This document shows, piece after piece, positions 1-7,573 of a stretch of DNA of 8,474 nucleotides; position 1 is the first letter of the stretch, and every line of letters begins with the position of its first letter. Origin of the DNA: Chloroflexota bacterium (GTDB taxonomy: Bacteria; Chloroflexota; Anaerolineae; J102). The notes under the pieces are model-generated. The model did no database searches. It saw nothing but the letters and a program-made list of their open reading frames with translations, and was not told the origin of the DNA. Location of the stretch: positions 1 to 8,474 of the forward strand of contig PIVW01000250.1 in the NCBI GenBank assembly GCA_003353825.1. The letters run 5' to 3'. The position numbers and the translations under genes are program-made.

Positions 1-135
1 TCCGGCACAGTTACTAACGAACGGCAATTGATGTCGCCCTACTGCATATGGGCGTCAATAACTGGTACCTACAATATATAGTACCTGATGGTCTAGAGAA
101 ATGTGCCATTGTCAAATTAGAGAAGAGCAAAAAAT

Positions 136-2139
136 TCAGAGACGAGCATTTACCTTGGCGGCCAACGTTTTCTTGTACCTCGGCCCATTCAGCCAGGTTC
201 TGCCAGGTGAACTGACTGCTTCCAGCTCGCTGCGTCCCGCCACCTGCCCGATACCCAGGTCTAACTCACGCAAAATCCAGGCAATGAGATCGGCGGCGCC
301 ATCGAGTTGAGCATCCAAAGGTGGTGCGGAGGTAAAATTACCGATCAATGAAACGGCCACAGCCTCGTTGTTTAGCTGCGGTTGCAGGGTCTGCTCAACT
401 GCCATCTCCAATGATTGAACCCAATACATGACGCCATCTCCGCTCACCATGTAGTGATAGCTGATACCAGGCATGTCCCGGTTCTGAACCTGGGCTTTGG
501 CGATAACCTCTGGTGCGGTATCTGCAAATGTCACAGTATGGTGCACGATCACACGGCGAATCGCAGAAACATTGCGGTTGGCATAACGCTTGCTGAGATG
601 CACCGGCATACGTTGTCGGATATCCTGAACATTGGGAAAAAGGGATGAGGACAAGCCGGGCAGATCGGACTTCAAAGAGTGGGCTTGATTGAGGAGGTTG
701 GAAAGCGCTGCCGCCATTGCGCCTGTTTGTTGAACCTGGTTTGACCGGCTGCTAAGGGAGTTGTTGATTGCCAATACAGTTGCGGCAGCATCAGAGGCAT
801 CGCTCGCCTCGTTTTCGATTGAGCCTATCTCAGAACTTAGCACGGCGCTGCGATCCTTAAGCCTCTGCACAGCGGCCGCATTTTCACCATTTGTGTTTAC
901 GCTATTGAGTGTCGTTTGCACAGAGCTAATACGCGAACGTAGATTGCGAGCCAGAGTACCCGCCGGTGATACGTTCTGGGAGGGCGTTATCAAACGTGAC
1001 AATAGGCCTTTGAGCGACTCCAGTTCTGTGGGCAGGTCGGCGATATCTACTACAGCTTTGTCCAACTCGAAAATAAGGGCGTCGACTCGATCTTCGAGAC
1101 TCGCGTCCTCAGGCAAAGGCGGAGGGTCTGGATCGACGGGTGGGTCAGGGTCTACAGGCGGGCTGGACGTATCCGACAGATCGGGAACCGGGGGCACGAA
1201 ACTACGCCCCAGGCTCTGAACACGGTTGGTGATTTGAATAGATCCATGGTAGTTGTCTTCACCCAGATGTCGAAATGACTCCCAGCGCCGGCCACTATGC
1301 CCCACCTGAAACAAACAGCTGCCGAGCACATAACTGTCTTTGACCATCTCACTGTTGTACCATTCCAGCGAACGCCAGTATTGATCTTCACTCCGGGGTT
1401 GGTTCAGATTCAACCATCCTTCATCCGGATTACTGCTATCCCCGTAGGCCATGGTCAGGCCCATCTCGGTTATGATCACCTGATGCTTGTCACCGTACTG
1501 ATTACGGATACCATTCATACAGGTACGGTAATAGAGTGCGGCTGTGTGAACGCCAGGTTCCGGTATCAGGCCGGGCCAACCATACTCATGGAATCCCAGA
1601 TAGGTGTGCGATGCCAAGGTGCGTGGAAACCACTGAAGATAGTGGTCAGCTTTCGTAAAGTTTCCCGCAGCAAAATTAAAGGCCACAGCAGGAATCCCTT
1701 CCCCTTCAAGGCGCGCCCGAAATGCTTCCTGGAAGATATCACAGGCCTCAGCCCGGCGTTTGAACTGGTCATCGATGTTATAACCGGGAAAGGAAGCAGG
1801 ACCTCGAATCGCTTCATTCAGGCTCATCCAGCCATCGATAATACGGCGGTCGTTCTCCCCAACCTCTCTCGCCATCTCAAAATCATACTGCAAGATATCT
1901 TCGGCGAATTCACGGCCATACTTTGCCGGATCACTGCTACCCAACCAGGCCTCCTGTTGCCCCAGTTCCTTATAAATCCGCCCGATGACCAGAGTATTGG
2001 GCGATAGGTCGCGCCTGATATCGTGCAACAAGCCCCTATCCTGAGCATGAATAAGTATAACGGGGGGATGAACGTCTGCAATCGATTCCCGCAGATATTT
2101 GACTGTGGTATTTTCGATATAGAAGCCTAGCTTGTTCAT
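136..2139 (-). CDS. GH-like / coiled-coil / degenerate PGRP protein
   Basis: This 667-aa protein is the partner of the upstream gene. Residues 1-315 resemble a second, different clan-A-like glycoside hydrolase barrel, with candidate acid/base E109 (GWMSLNEAI) and nucleophile E225 (VIITEMGLT), and FHEYGW at 183-188. A proline-rich linker (316-345) holds a duplicated PPVDPD hexapeptide. A long helical, probably coiled-coil region runs from about 346 to 500. A C-terminal PGRP/amidase_2 domain (503-667) starts with a leader like those before the PGRP domains of the neighbour. It keeps H533 and Y561, but the second zinc His is R636 and the zinc Cys is S644 (GRSELEAVSSPG), so it is probably a binder, not an amidase. 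No signal peptide is visible. The ATG start overlaps the upstream stop as ATGA and has only a weak Shine-Dalgarno (AAGAG), which points to translational coupling. The two proteins probably act together; the substrate is unknown. Confidence 0.83.
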   Translation of the reverse strand: MNKLGFYIENTTVKYLRESIADVHPPVILIHAQDRGLLHDIRRDLSPNTLVIGRIYKELGQQEAWLGSSDPAKYGREFAEDILQYDFEMAREVGENDRRIIDGWMSLNEAIRGPASFPGYNIDDQFKRRAEACDIFQEAFRARLEGEGIPAVAFNFAAGNFTKADHYLQWFPRTLASHTYLGFHEYGWPGLIPEPGVHTAALYYRTCMNGIRNQYGDKHQVIITEMGLTMAYGDSSNPDEGWLNLNQPRSEDQYWRSLEWYNSEMVKDSYVLGSCLFQVGHSGRRWESFRHLGEDNYHGSIQITNRVQSLGRSFVPPVPDLSDTSSPPVDPDPPVDPDPPPLPEDASLEDRVDALIFELDKAVVDIADLPTELESLKGLLSRLITPSQNVSPAGTLARNLRSRISSVQTTLNSVNTNGENAAAVQRLKDRSAVLSSEIGSIENEASDASDAAATVLAINNSLSSRSNQVQQTGAMAAALSNLLNQAHSLKSDLPGLSSSLFPNVQDIRQRMPVHLSKRYANRNVSAIRRVIVHHTVTFADTAPEVIAKAQVQNRDMPGISYHYMVSGDGVMYWVQSLEMAVEQTLQPQLNNEAVAVSLIGNFTSAPPLDAQLDGAADLIAWILRELDLGIGQVAGRSELEAVSSPGRTWLNGPRYKKTLAAKVNARL
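2136..2139 (-). promoter_or_regulatory. ATGA stop/start overlap (translational coupling)
   Basis: The minus-strand ATGA contains the stop codon (TGA) of the 1040-aa gene and the start codon (ATG) of the 667-aa gene. With only a weak AAGAG upstream, the second gene is probably translated by reinitiation. Confidence 0.7.
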
Positions 2140-5100
2140 CGTGCTCTTACGGGCATTGGCAATCTTGGGCGTTCGCCATACCAGAGGGAGTGTTCGCCAA
2201 CAGGCGATGGGAATATAGCACTTTCGACACGCACCTTGGTGGGTTGGGCAACTTGTAGAGCAGTTGCTGCCGTCGCTTCCATTTCCTTAGGAATCGTCCA
2301 CTCGTCTGGTTGAGCAGTGCCGCCGTTGATTGAGAATCCAGCCATGATGGACTGGGAAGCCATTGTGGAGGCTCCCGGCCACGGCGTATTTCTCGCCACC
2401 AGATCATCGAGCATAGCCCTGGTGGCCGACTCATTGGCGCCGGTCAAACGAAAGACATCTGCACCTGCCGAGCGTAGCAATGCTTCATTTTCACCACTTG
2501 TGCCAGCGTGTCCCCCGACAATAATAACCCGCTGGGCATGCATGGCGTCGCTTAGCGAAAACCCTGCTGTGGGGCGGAAATGGGCGATATAATTTTGGGC
2601 GCTCTGCCAGTCCTGATAAGCCCAGCTATCCTTGTGATCCCAGAAGAGTAAATAACAAGGAATCGGCTTTCCTGCATGTACACTCTGAATGCGCTGGTGG
2701 AGGGTCTCTTTCCACACCACCCCCTTTGTCCACTGATCGCCGGGACAGGTGGTGGCAGAGACCTCTTTATGTCCAACGACATTGGCGATCTCATTGACCT
2801 TCAATTCTTGCATCAACCAAGCGATGAGATGACTGGCACTCTGTACTTGAGCGGGTGTGGGTAACTGATCCTCGGGTGATTGTTCAGTTCCGTCATAATT
2901 TCTGCGCAAAAACCGCCCGATGAGACTGACGCCAAGACAGTAGTTGTTACCAGATCCGACATGATAGGAGCGCGTTTCATGTCGTTGGCTCCAATAGATT
3001 GTGCCTTCAGCGGTAATCACGTAATGGTAACCGATGCCGGGCCATTCATCTTTGTTGCTGCGCTTGCCAAAGACATGGTAATCGGCGATTTTTTTGACCG
3101 TAAAATCTTTGGGTGTATCGGTATGATGCACGACCAGTTTGGAAATCGCTTGGGTTCGGTTCGAATACGGGCGCAGGGTGGGATGTTTGGGTAACTCATC
3201 GACGATATCGATGATCTCTGGCGGTTGCAGCCCGGCCGGGGTACTTTCCTCACCTTGGCGGATGATCTCGTGCAACAGTTCTATCTCCGCCGCCTGCTGG
3301 CTGATCGTAACCTGAAGAACGCCGATCTCACTCTGCAAAAGAGGTACTTTGGCGGCTTCTGATTCCAGGTTGATGACCTGCGCCTCCAACTCTGCCACAC
3401 GCTTGCGTAATGCGGCCAATTCCTCTGCATCGATATCAGGTGGCGTTGCAGCCAGATACGCCTGAACTTCAGCCAAGAGCTTGTCTTTATAGCGCACACC
3501 AGTGAGCCACTGCGATCCTGGCGAACCGACGTTCTCGCCCAGTTCATTGCGGCCAAAAATCAGTTGTTCTGGAGAGCCCGTCAGATTGCGTTCTCTGATG
3601 ATCCAGGCGATGAGATGGGCGGCAGCCTGTCTCTGCTTATCAGAGGGTTCGACATCTCTGCTAGGCCGGAAATCACCGGCAAATGCGACTGCCACACTGT
3701 CGACATTGGTCGCGGAATTTTTATCGCTGTTTTGGCTCTGTAGTACGACCTTGCTCTGCGGCTGCGTGGCGTAGATAGTGCCGTCGCCCTGAATTAGATA
3801 ATGATAGGCGATGCCCGGTTTTCCCTGGCCGACGTGTACCTCAGCAATGCGTATCGGCGTGGCGCCGGTGCTTGTCACCGTATTGTGGATGACAATGCGT
3901 TTGATAACATTCAGATTACGTACAGCCCAGCGTTTGCTGCTATGCTGAGACAACTGCGCCGATACATCCTGGATGTCCGGAGCGCCGGTGGTGTCTGGCG
4001 GGATGATAATGGGGGCCAACTCCACAACTTGACTCTCTAGATTGGCAACCTCACCTGCCAGATATTGCAATTGTTCGAGCAGGAAGTCGCTACGTTCCAA
4101 CTTCGAAGCACTGGCACGTAGTTGTTCTTGCTCGTCGGCCAGCGTGGACTTCAATTGGCGGGCATTCTGCAAATCGGTTAGCCACTTCTCGAATTCTACC
4201 TCCAACGCTTGTAGTCGTTTCCAACGCTCGGACAGGGCGGCGTCATCAGGCTTAGGTCCGGTTGTCCATTTGTAGCCGAAGGCCAGCGCTTCCCTGAAAT
4301 CTTCGATCACGCCTGACTTGCCTGAAATATACCAACGATCATTGCCGACTTTGGGCCAACGATAAAGTATCAGTGATTGGATTTTCTGCTGCTTGCGTTT
4401 GTTCCAGTCATCGATTTCACCATAAGCCGCTTTCACCCAACCGCTGTTCCGATCCAGCCAGGGATCATCACCCTGGTCGGTTTCAGTGATATAGACAGGC
4501 AGGTGCTGCATGTTAGCGGGGATGGCATTCATGAAATCACGGTAAGTCCGAAAATCCCAATGATAGTCCTTAAAACGCTGGTCTCCGACTTTGCGCGAGG
4601 AGCGAATCAAGTCGGCGTCGGTACCATGTGTGTACGTGTGCAACGTAATGCCATCACATGAGCCCACACCTATCTGTTCAAGAATATGGCGGAAATAGAG
4701 GATCCAATCGCCATTTTCATTGCCTGTGTAAGTGGTAAGGATGTTCCAGGGCGCCACCCCACCCACGAGCACCAGATCATTTTCGTGGCCAGAAAGGCGA
4801 TGAATCGCCTGCCGAACTTTTTTATAACAGGATGCGTAGCGCTGCGGTGTGATGACCTCGCCACGCGAACTCTCGCTGGTTGGATAGGGTGGTGATGCGT
4901 TCCAATTCCAGTCAGCGCCTGGCCGTTCGATGGGATGGTTCATCTCATTGCCGACAATCCAGACGCGGCAGCCGCTTGAACTCCGCACGAAATTGGCGCA
5001 GCGACTGGCAAACTCATCATATTGACTTTGGTAGGGAATCGTGCCCAAATTACCATAGCCATTGTTCAGTCTTACCATGACGCCCAGGCCCTGATTGGCG

Positions 5101-5258
5101 TACTGGCTGTAATTGCCGCCGCTATGATTATTGGGATCGTGACCTATCCCTGTGGTAAACAACACCCAACCGGGTATACCCTCGCCCAACATGACATGCT
5201 CCCCACCCGGATCGTGGAAACCGTACAGATATTCGCTATCAAATAGGGGACGCGGCAT
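2136..5258 (-). CDS. GH-like / coiled-coil / double PGRP-amidase protein with cell-wall-binding tail
   Basis: This 1040-aa protein probably recognises and cuts peptidoglycan or a related glycan. Residues 1-332 look like a clan-A (TIM-barrel) glycoside hydrolase, with candidate acid/base E105 in WIVGNEMNHP and nucleophile E259 in VYITETDQGD. A coiled coil spans about 340-416. A first PGRP/amidase_2 domain (428-600) keeps H458 and Y485 but has R570 and S579 where zinc ligands belong, so it is probably not catalytic. A second coiled coil covers about 609-668. A second PGRP domain (681-860) keeps H711, Y744, H830 and C838 (GHKEVSATTCPG) and should be an active zinc amidase. Residues 909-952 resemble one cell-wall-binding repeat (IVGGHAGTSGENEALL); the last 65 residues are unrecognised. 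I see no signal peptide or membrane helix. The ATG at 5258 has AGGAG 8 nt upstream. It is first in an operon with the next gene, overlapping by ATGA. Domain calls are by eye; the substrate is unknown. Confidence 0.85.
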   Translation of the reverse strand: MPRPLFDSEYLYGFHDPGGEHVMLGEGIPGWVLFTTGIGHDPNNHSGGNYSQYANQGLGVMVRLNNGYGNLGTIPYQSQYDEFASRCANFVRSSSGCRVWIVGNEMNHPIERPGADWNWNASPPYPTSESSRGEVITPQRYASCYKKVRQAIHRLSGHENDLVLVGGVAPWNILTTYTGNENGDWILYFRHILEQIGVGSCDGITLHTYTHGTDADLIRSSRKVGDQRFKDYHWDFRTYRDFMNAIPANMQHLPVYITETDQGDDPWLDRNSGWVKAAYGEIDDWNKRKQQKIQSLILYRWPKVGNDRWYISGKSGVIEDFREALAFGYKWTTGPKPDDAALSERWKRLQALEVEFEKWLTDLQNARQLKSTLADEQEQLRASASKLERSDFLLEQLQYLAGEVANLESQVVELAPIIIPPDTTGAPDIQDVSAQLSQHSSKRWAVRNLNVIKRIVIHNTVTSTGATPIRIAEVHVGQGKPGIAYHYLIQGDGTIYATQPQSKVVLQSQNSDKNSATNVDSVAVAFAGDFRPSRDVEPSDKQRQAAAHLIAWIIRERNLTGSPEQLIFGRNELGENVGSPGSQWLTGVRYKDKLLAEVQAYLAATPPDIDAEELAALRKRVAELEAQVINLESEAAKVPLLQSEIGVLQVTISQQAAEIELLHEIIRQGEESTPAGLQPPEIIDIVDELPKHPTLRPYSNRTQAISKLVVHHTDTPKDFTVKKIADYHVFGKRSNKDEWPGIGYHYVITAEGTIYWSQRHETRSYHVGSGNNYCLGVSLIGRFLRRNYDGTEQSPEDQLPTPAQVQSASHLIAWLMQELKVNEIANVVGHKEVSATTCPGDQWTKGVVWKETLHQRIQSVHAGKPIPCYLLFWDHKDSWAYQDWQSAQNYIAHFRPTAGFSLSDAMHAQRVIIVGGHAGTSGENEALLRSAGADVFRLTGANESATRAMLDDLVARNTPWPGASTMASQSIMAGFSINGGTAQPDEWTIPKEMEATAATALQVAQPTKVRVESAIFPSPVGEHSLWYGERPRLPMPVRAR

Positions 5259-5262
5259 GTAG

Positions 5263-5276
5263 CCTTCTCCTGAAGG
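5263..5276 (-). promoter_or_regulatory. Ribosome binding site inside a hairpin, first GH/PGRP gene
   Basis: Minus strand reads CCTTC-AGGA-GAAGG, a perfect 5-bp inverted repeat with a 4-base loop. The Shine-Dalgarno AGGAG (5267-5271) fills the loop and the first stem base, 8 nt from the ATG. The stem could modulate initiation. Confidence 0.5.
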
Positions 5277-5509
5277 TCAGTCGATGCCTATGCACTCACC
5301 AATGCTAATCCATTTTCCTTTTACCCACCACGGGGAGAAGCAGGTTCAGGGCAGCGATTGCATCATACAAAGGTCGACTGGGGGATTGACCAACAGGTGC
5401 CAGATGATCTGACACAACCAGGCAATATACTTTACGAAGGCGTTACAGGTCGGAAAAATGATACACACTCTCTCCAACCTCTTCGGTACATCAGCCCAGC
5501 ATACATGTC

Positions 5510-5539
5510 ATTATACAGTGGTTTTTGGGGATAGGGCAA
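5510..5539 (-). promoter_or_regulatory. Candidate promoter of the GH/PGRP operon
   Basis: Minus strand: -35-like TTGCCC (5534-5539), an 18-bp spacer, and a perfect -10 TATAAT (5510-5515). It begins five bases after the ltaE stop, so the two operons can be transcribed separately. The implied leader to the ATG at 5258 is about 245 nt, in which I see no coding frame and no riboswitch I recognise. Confidence 0.45.
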
Positions 5540-5543
5540 ACAA

Positions 5544-6599
5544 CTAGCTTAGTATGGCGGTGAAAGCGGTGATCGCTTCTTCAACGTCGCGCGCCTCGAT
5601 TCCATAATGGGTGACCGCCCGTAATCTTGTGGGCCCCAAGGGGAGGATGCCGACTTCATTGTTACGTAGGGCCGTGGTCAATTCAGCAGGCGAGAGACGG
5701 GGATGGTCGAGATCAAAATAGAGGATGTTGGTATGTACCAGGTCGAGGTCAACGCTAACGCCGGGGAGCGTACTGATCTCTTGGGCTAGACGTGTGGCAT
5801 TTATGTGGTCCTCGGTCAGGCGATCCACCATTTCCTCCAGGGCGACAATCCCGGCAGCGGCAATGACCCCGGCCTGCCGCATTCCTCCACCTAGTATTTT
5901 TCGGGCGCGATGTGCTCGGCGGATAAACGTCTCTGAACCGCATATCACCGACCCAACCGGCGCGCTCAAACCTTTGCTCAAACAGAATGTGACCGAATCG
6001 GCACGCCGCACCAGATCACTTACATCGACGCCTAAGGTCACGGCCGCATTGAAAATCCGAGCGCCATCGATGTGCAGTTTAAGGCCGTGAGCATGGGCCA
6101 AGTCGGCTACAGTGTCGGTGTAATCTGCTGTAAGACAGGTGCCGCCGGCTCGATTATGAGTGTTTTCCAGGCAGACCAACCGTGAAGCAGGGAAGTGCGC
6201 ATCGTCGGCACGGATGGCAGCTTCGATATCTTGTAATCGCAATGAACCATCAGGTTGCGTAGGAATCGTGCGGGGGTGTATGCCTCCCAACGCTGCTGAT
6301 CCACCTTGTTCGTAAACATATGTGTGCGCCTCGTTGCCCATAATAGCTTCATCGCCACGCCCGCAGTGGCTGAGCAGACTGATAAGGTTTCCTTGCGTAC
6401 CACTGCTCACGAACAAAGCGGCCTCCTTGTCCAATCGTTCAGCGGCCAAGGCCTCGAGTGCATTAACGGTAGGGTCTTCGCCAAAGACATCATCACCAAC
6501 TTCGGCCGCTGCCATTGCCTGGCGCATGGCAGATGTAGGCAGGGTAAAGGTATCACTTCTGAGATCAATGCGAGGGGGCGGGGTTATGTTGATTTCCAT
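5544..6599 (-). CDS. ltaE: Low-specificity L-threonine aldolase (PLP-dependent)
   Basis: This cytoplasmic PLP enzyme cleaves L-threonine or L-allo-threonine to glycine and acetaldehyde (family Beta_elim_lyase, fold type I). At 351 aa it has the usual length. Visible landmarks are IDLRSDTFTLP near the N-terminus (11-21), GDDVFGEDPTVNALE (35-49), the phosphate-binding SSGTQGN (65-71), H92 in NEAHTY (ring-stacking His of the family), H148 in ENTHNRAGG, HIDGAR (176-181, Asp for the PLP nitrogen), K209 in CLSKGLSAPVGS (Schiff-base lysine) and R327 in LRAVTH (substrate carboxylate). All key residues are present, so it should be active. It starts 13 bp after the nitrilase-like gene stops and is probably cotranscribed with it. 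Its weak GAGAGA ribosome site lies in a small TGAGA/TCTCA inverted repeat that includes the upstream stop codon, so translation may depend on ribosomes arriving from upstream. Confidence 0.96.
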   Translation of the reverse strand: MEINITPPPRIDLRSDTFTLPTSAMRQAMAAAEVGDDVFGEDPTVNALEALAAERLDKEAALFVSSGTQGNLISLLSHCGRGDEAIMGNEAHTYVYEQGGSAALGGIHPRTIPTQPDGSLRLQDIEAAIRADDAHFPASRLVCLENTHNRAGGTCLTADYTDTVADLAHAHGLKLHIDGARIFNAAVTLGVDVSDLVRRADSVTFCLSKGLSAPVGSVICGSETFIRRAHRARKILGGGMRQAGVIAAAGIVALEEMVDRLTEDHINATRLAQEISTLPGVSVDLDLVHTNILYFDLDHPRLSPAELTTALRNNEVGILPLGPTRLRAVTHYGIEARDVEEAITAFTAILS

Positions 6600-6612
6600 T
6601 TTTGAGAATCTC

Positions 6613-7440
6613 TCAGTACTTCTTCACAATCGGGCTGTATGAGGCTGGGGAGCGAGACATGATAAGCTGCATCTCTTCGCGGTAGCGTCGCACTTCATCA
6701 GTGTCGATACGGGCAAAGGCGTAGCCTGGCGTCGGCGTTTCTGATTCGGGATCGTCGATATGGCTGAGGATGGCGCCATCCGGGGCAACGATGGAACTTT
6801 CTCCGAAATAGTGGCGGCTGGGTTCCTCTCCGACCCGATTTGCTGCCAGCAAGAAGACACCATTTTCGGCAGCGCGTGCAACAGTAAATGCCCGCCATTC
6901 GCTCTCAAAAGGCATTTCGTAGGCCGCCGGCACGCAGATCAGTTCCGCACCCATCAGCACCAGCGCACGTGCCGCCTCGGGAAAAGCGATATCCCAACCG
7001 ACCATGACGCCCACTGTGCCCACCGCCGTATCGAAGACATTAAAGCGATAGCCTGGGCGAAAACTCAGTTTTTCCTCACCCTTGAGGTGGATCTTGCGGT
7101 ATTCGCCTACCAGTTCGCCGTCAGGCCCAATGACGACGGCGGCGTTGTAAAAAATGCTCTCGACTTTTTCCTTGGTGGGCAAACCAAAGACGACGTGTGT
7201 GGCGAAATCAGCCGCTTTGGTTGCCAGCACATTGAATTGGTGGCCCGGAATTCGTTCAGCCATGCTATTAAAACGCACGCCGTTTTCGACGCCGGTGGTG
7301 GCGAGTTCGGGAAAGACGATCAGGTCGGTATCTTGTTCACTACAGATCCGCTCGATGGTGGCAGCCATGTGATAGAGATTGGCTTCCAAATCGCCTAATT
7401 GGGGCTGCATCTGTACAACAGCAACGGTGATCTCGGGCAT
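6613..7440 (-). CDS. Nitrilase-superfamily (carbon-nitrogen hydrolase) protein lacking the catalytic Cys
   Basis: This 275-aa protein has the full carbon-nitrogen hydrolase fold (PF00795), whose members hydrolyse amides, nitriles or carbamoyl groups through a Glu-Lys-Cys triad. Numbering from the ATG at 7440, Glu45 is in FPELATTG and Lys116 in EYRKIHLKGEEK. Where the family has Cys-Trp-Asp or Cys-Tyr-Asp, this protein reads VMVGWDIAFPEAAR, so the nucleophile is Gly148 (codon GGT; TGT would be Cys). The rest of the domain is intact to SRSPASYSPI at the C-terminus. It may be a pseudoenzyme, recently inactivated, or a sequencing error. I chose the ATG at 7440 because GGAG lies 8 nt upstream and the protein then begins at the core (MPEITVAVVQMQ). 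A longer frame back to a TTG at 7494 would start inside the promoter spacer. It is first in an operon with ltaE. The substrate cannot be deduced. Confidence 0.92.
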   Translation of the reverse strand: MPEITVAVVQMQPQLGDLEANLYHMAATIERICSEQDTDLIVFPELATTGVENGVRFNSMAERIPGHQFNVLATKAADFATHVVFGLPTKEKVESIFYNAAVVIGPDGELVGEYRKIHLKGEEKLSFRPGYRFNVFDTAVGTVGVMVGWDIAFPEAARALVLMGAELICVPAAYEMPFESEWRAFTVARAAENGVFLLAANRVGEEPSRHYFGESSIVAPDGAILSHIDDPESETPTPGYAFARIDTDEVRRYREEMQLIMSRSPASYSPIVKKY

Positions 7441-7448
7441 GTGATAGT

Positions 7449-7452
7449 CTCC
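7449..7452 (-). promoter_or_regulatory. Ribosome binding site that decides the nitrilase-like start
   Basis: GGAG on the minus strand lies 8 nt before the ATG at 7440. It supports that ATG over the TTG at 7494, which falls within the promoter spacer and has no ribosome site. Confidence 0.7.
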
Positions 7453-7481
7453 AGATAGATGTGGCACGAACCTATGTTCTG

Positions 7482-7510
7482 ATCCTATCTTCAAAAACTG
7501 AAGTTGTCAA
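7482..7510 (-). promoter_or_regulatory. Promoter of the nitrilase-like/ltaE operon
   Basis: Minus strand: a perfect -35 TTGACA (7505-7510), a 17-bp spacer, and -10 TAGGAT (7482-7487, 4 of 6 consensus bases). Transcription would start near 7475, giving a leader of about 35 nt before the ATG at 7440. The spacer holds a perfect inverted repeat CTTCA/TGAAG (7489-7493 and 7499-7503), a possible small operator. Confidence 0.6.
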
Positions 7511-7573
7511 ATCTACGATATACGGGGGTGTCCCTGAACAGTGCGTTTGACGTGCCGAGGTAGTGGAAGTCTC

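Noticed and set aside
64..85. GGTAC/GTACC inverted repeat near the left edge.
   Set aside because: Only a 5-bp stem with a 12-base AT-rich loop; too weak to name.
118..160. A terminator after the 667-aa gene, from the T6 run just after its stop.
   Set aside because: The nearest GC-rich stem (TTGG-CCG-CCAA) is short, inside the gene and about 20 bases from the T run.
1105..1194. A tandem DNA repeat or CRISPR-like array in the GGG-rich stretch.
   Set aside because: It encodes the proline linker; the two PPVDPD copies use different codons, so it is a protein-level repeat only.
1297..2007. Long plus-strand open frame (236 codons) antisense to the 667-aa gene.
   Set aside because: It mirrors a well-supported minus-strand gene, encodes no recognisable domain and has no ribosome site.
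6760..7398. Long plus-strand open frame (212 codons) antisense to the nitrilase-like gene.
   Set aside because: Shadow of a clear conserved domain on the other strand.
7441..7494. An 18-residue N-terminal extension of the nitrilase-like protein from a TTG at 7494.
   Set aside because: The TTG lies inside the promoter spacer, upstream of the likely transcript start, has no ribosome site, and the extension is not part of the family fold. The ATG at 7440 with GGAG fits.
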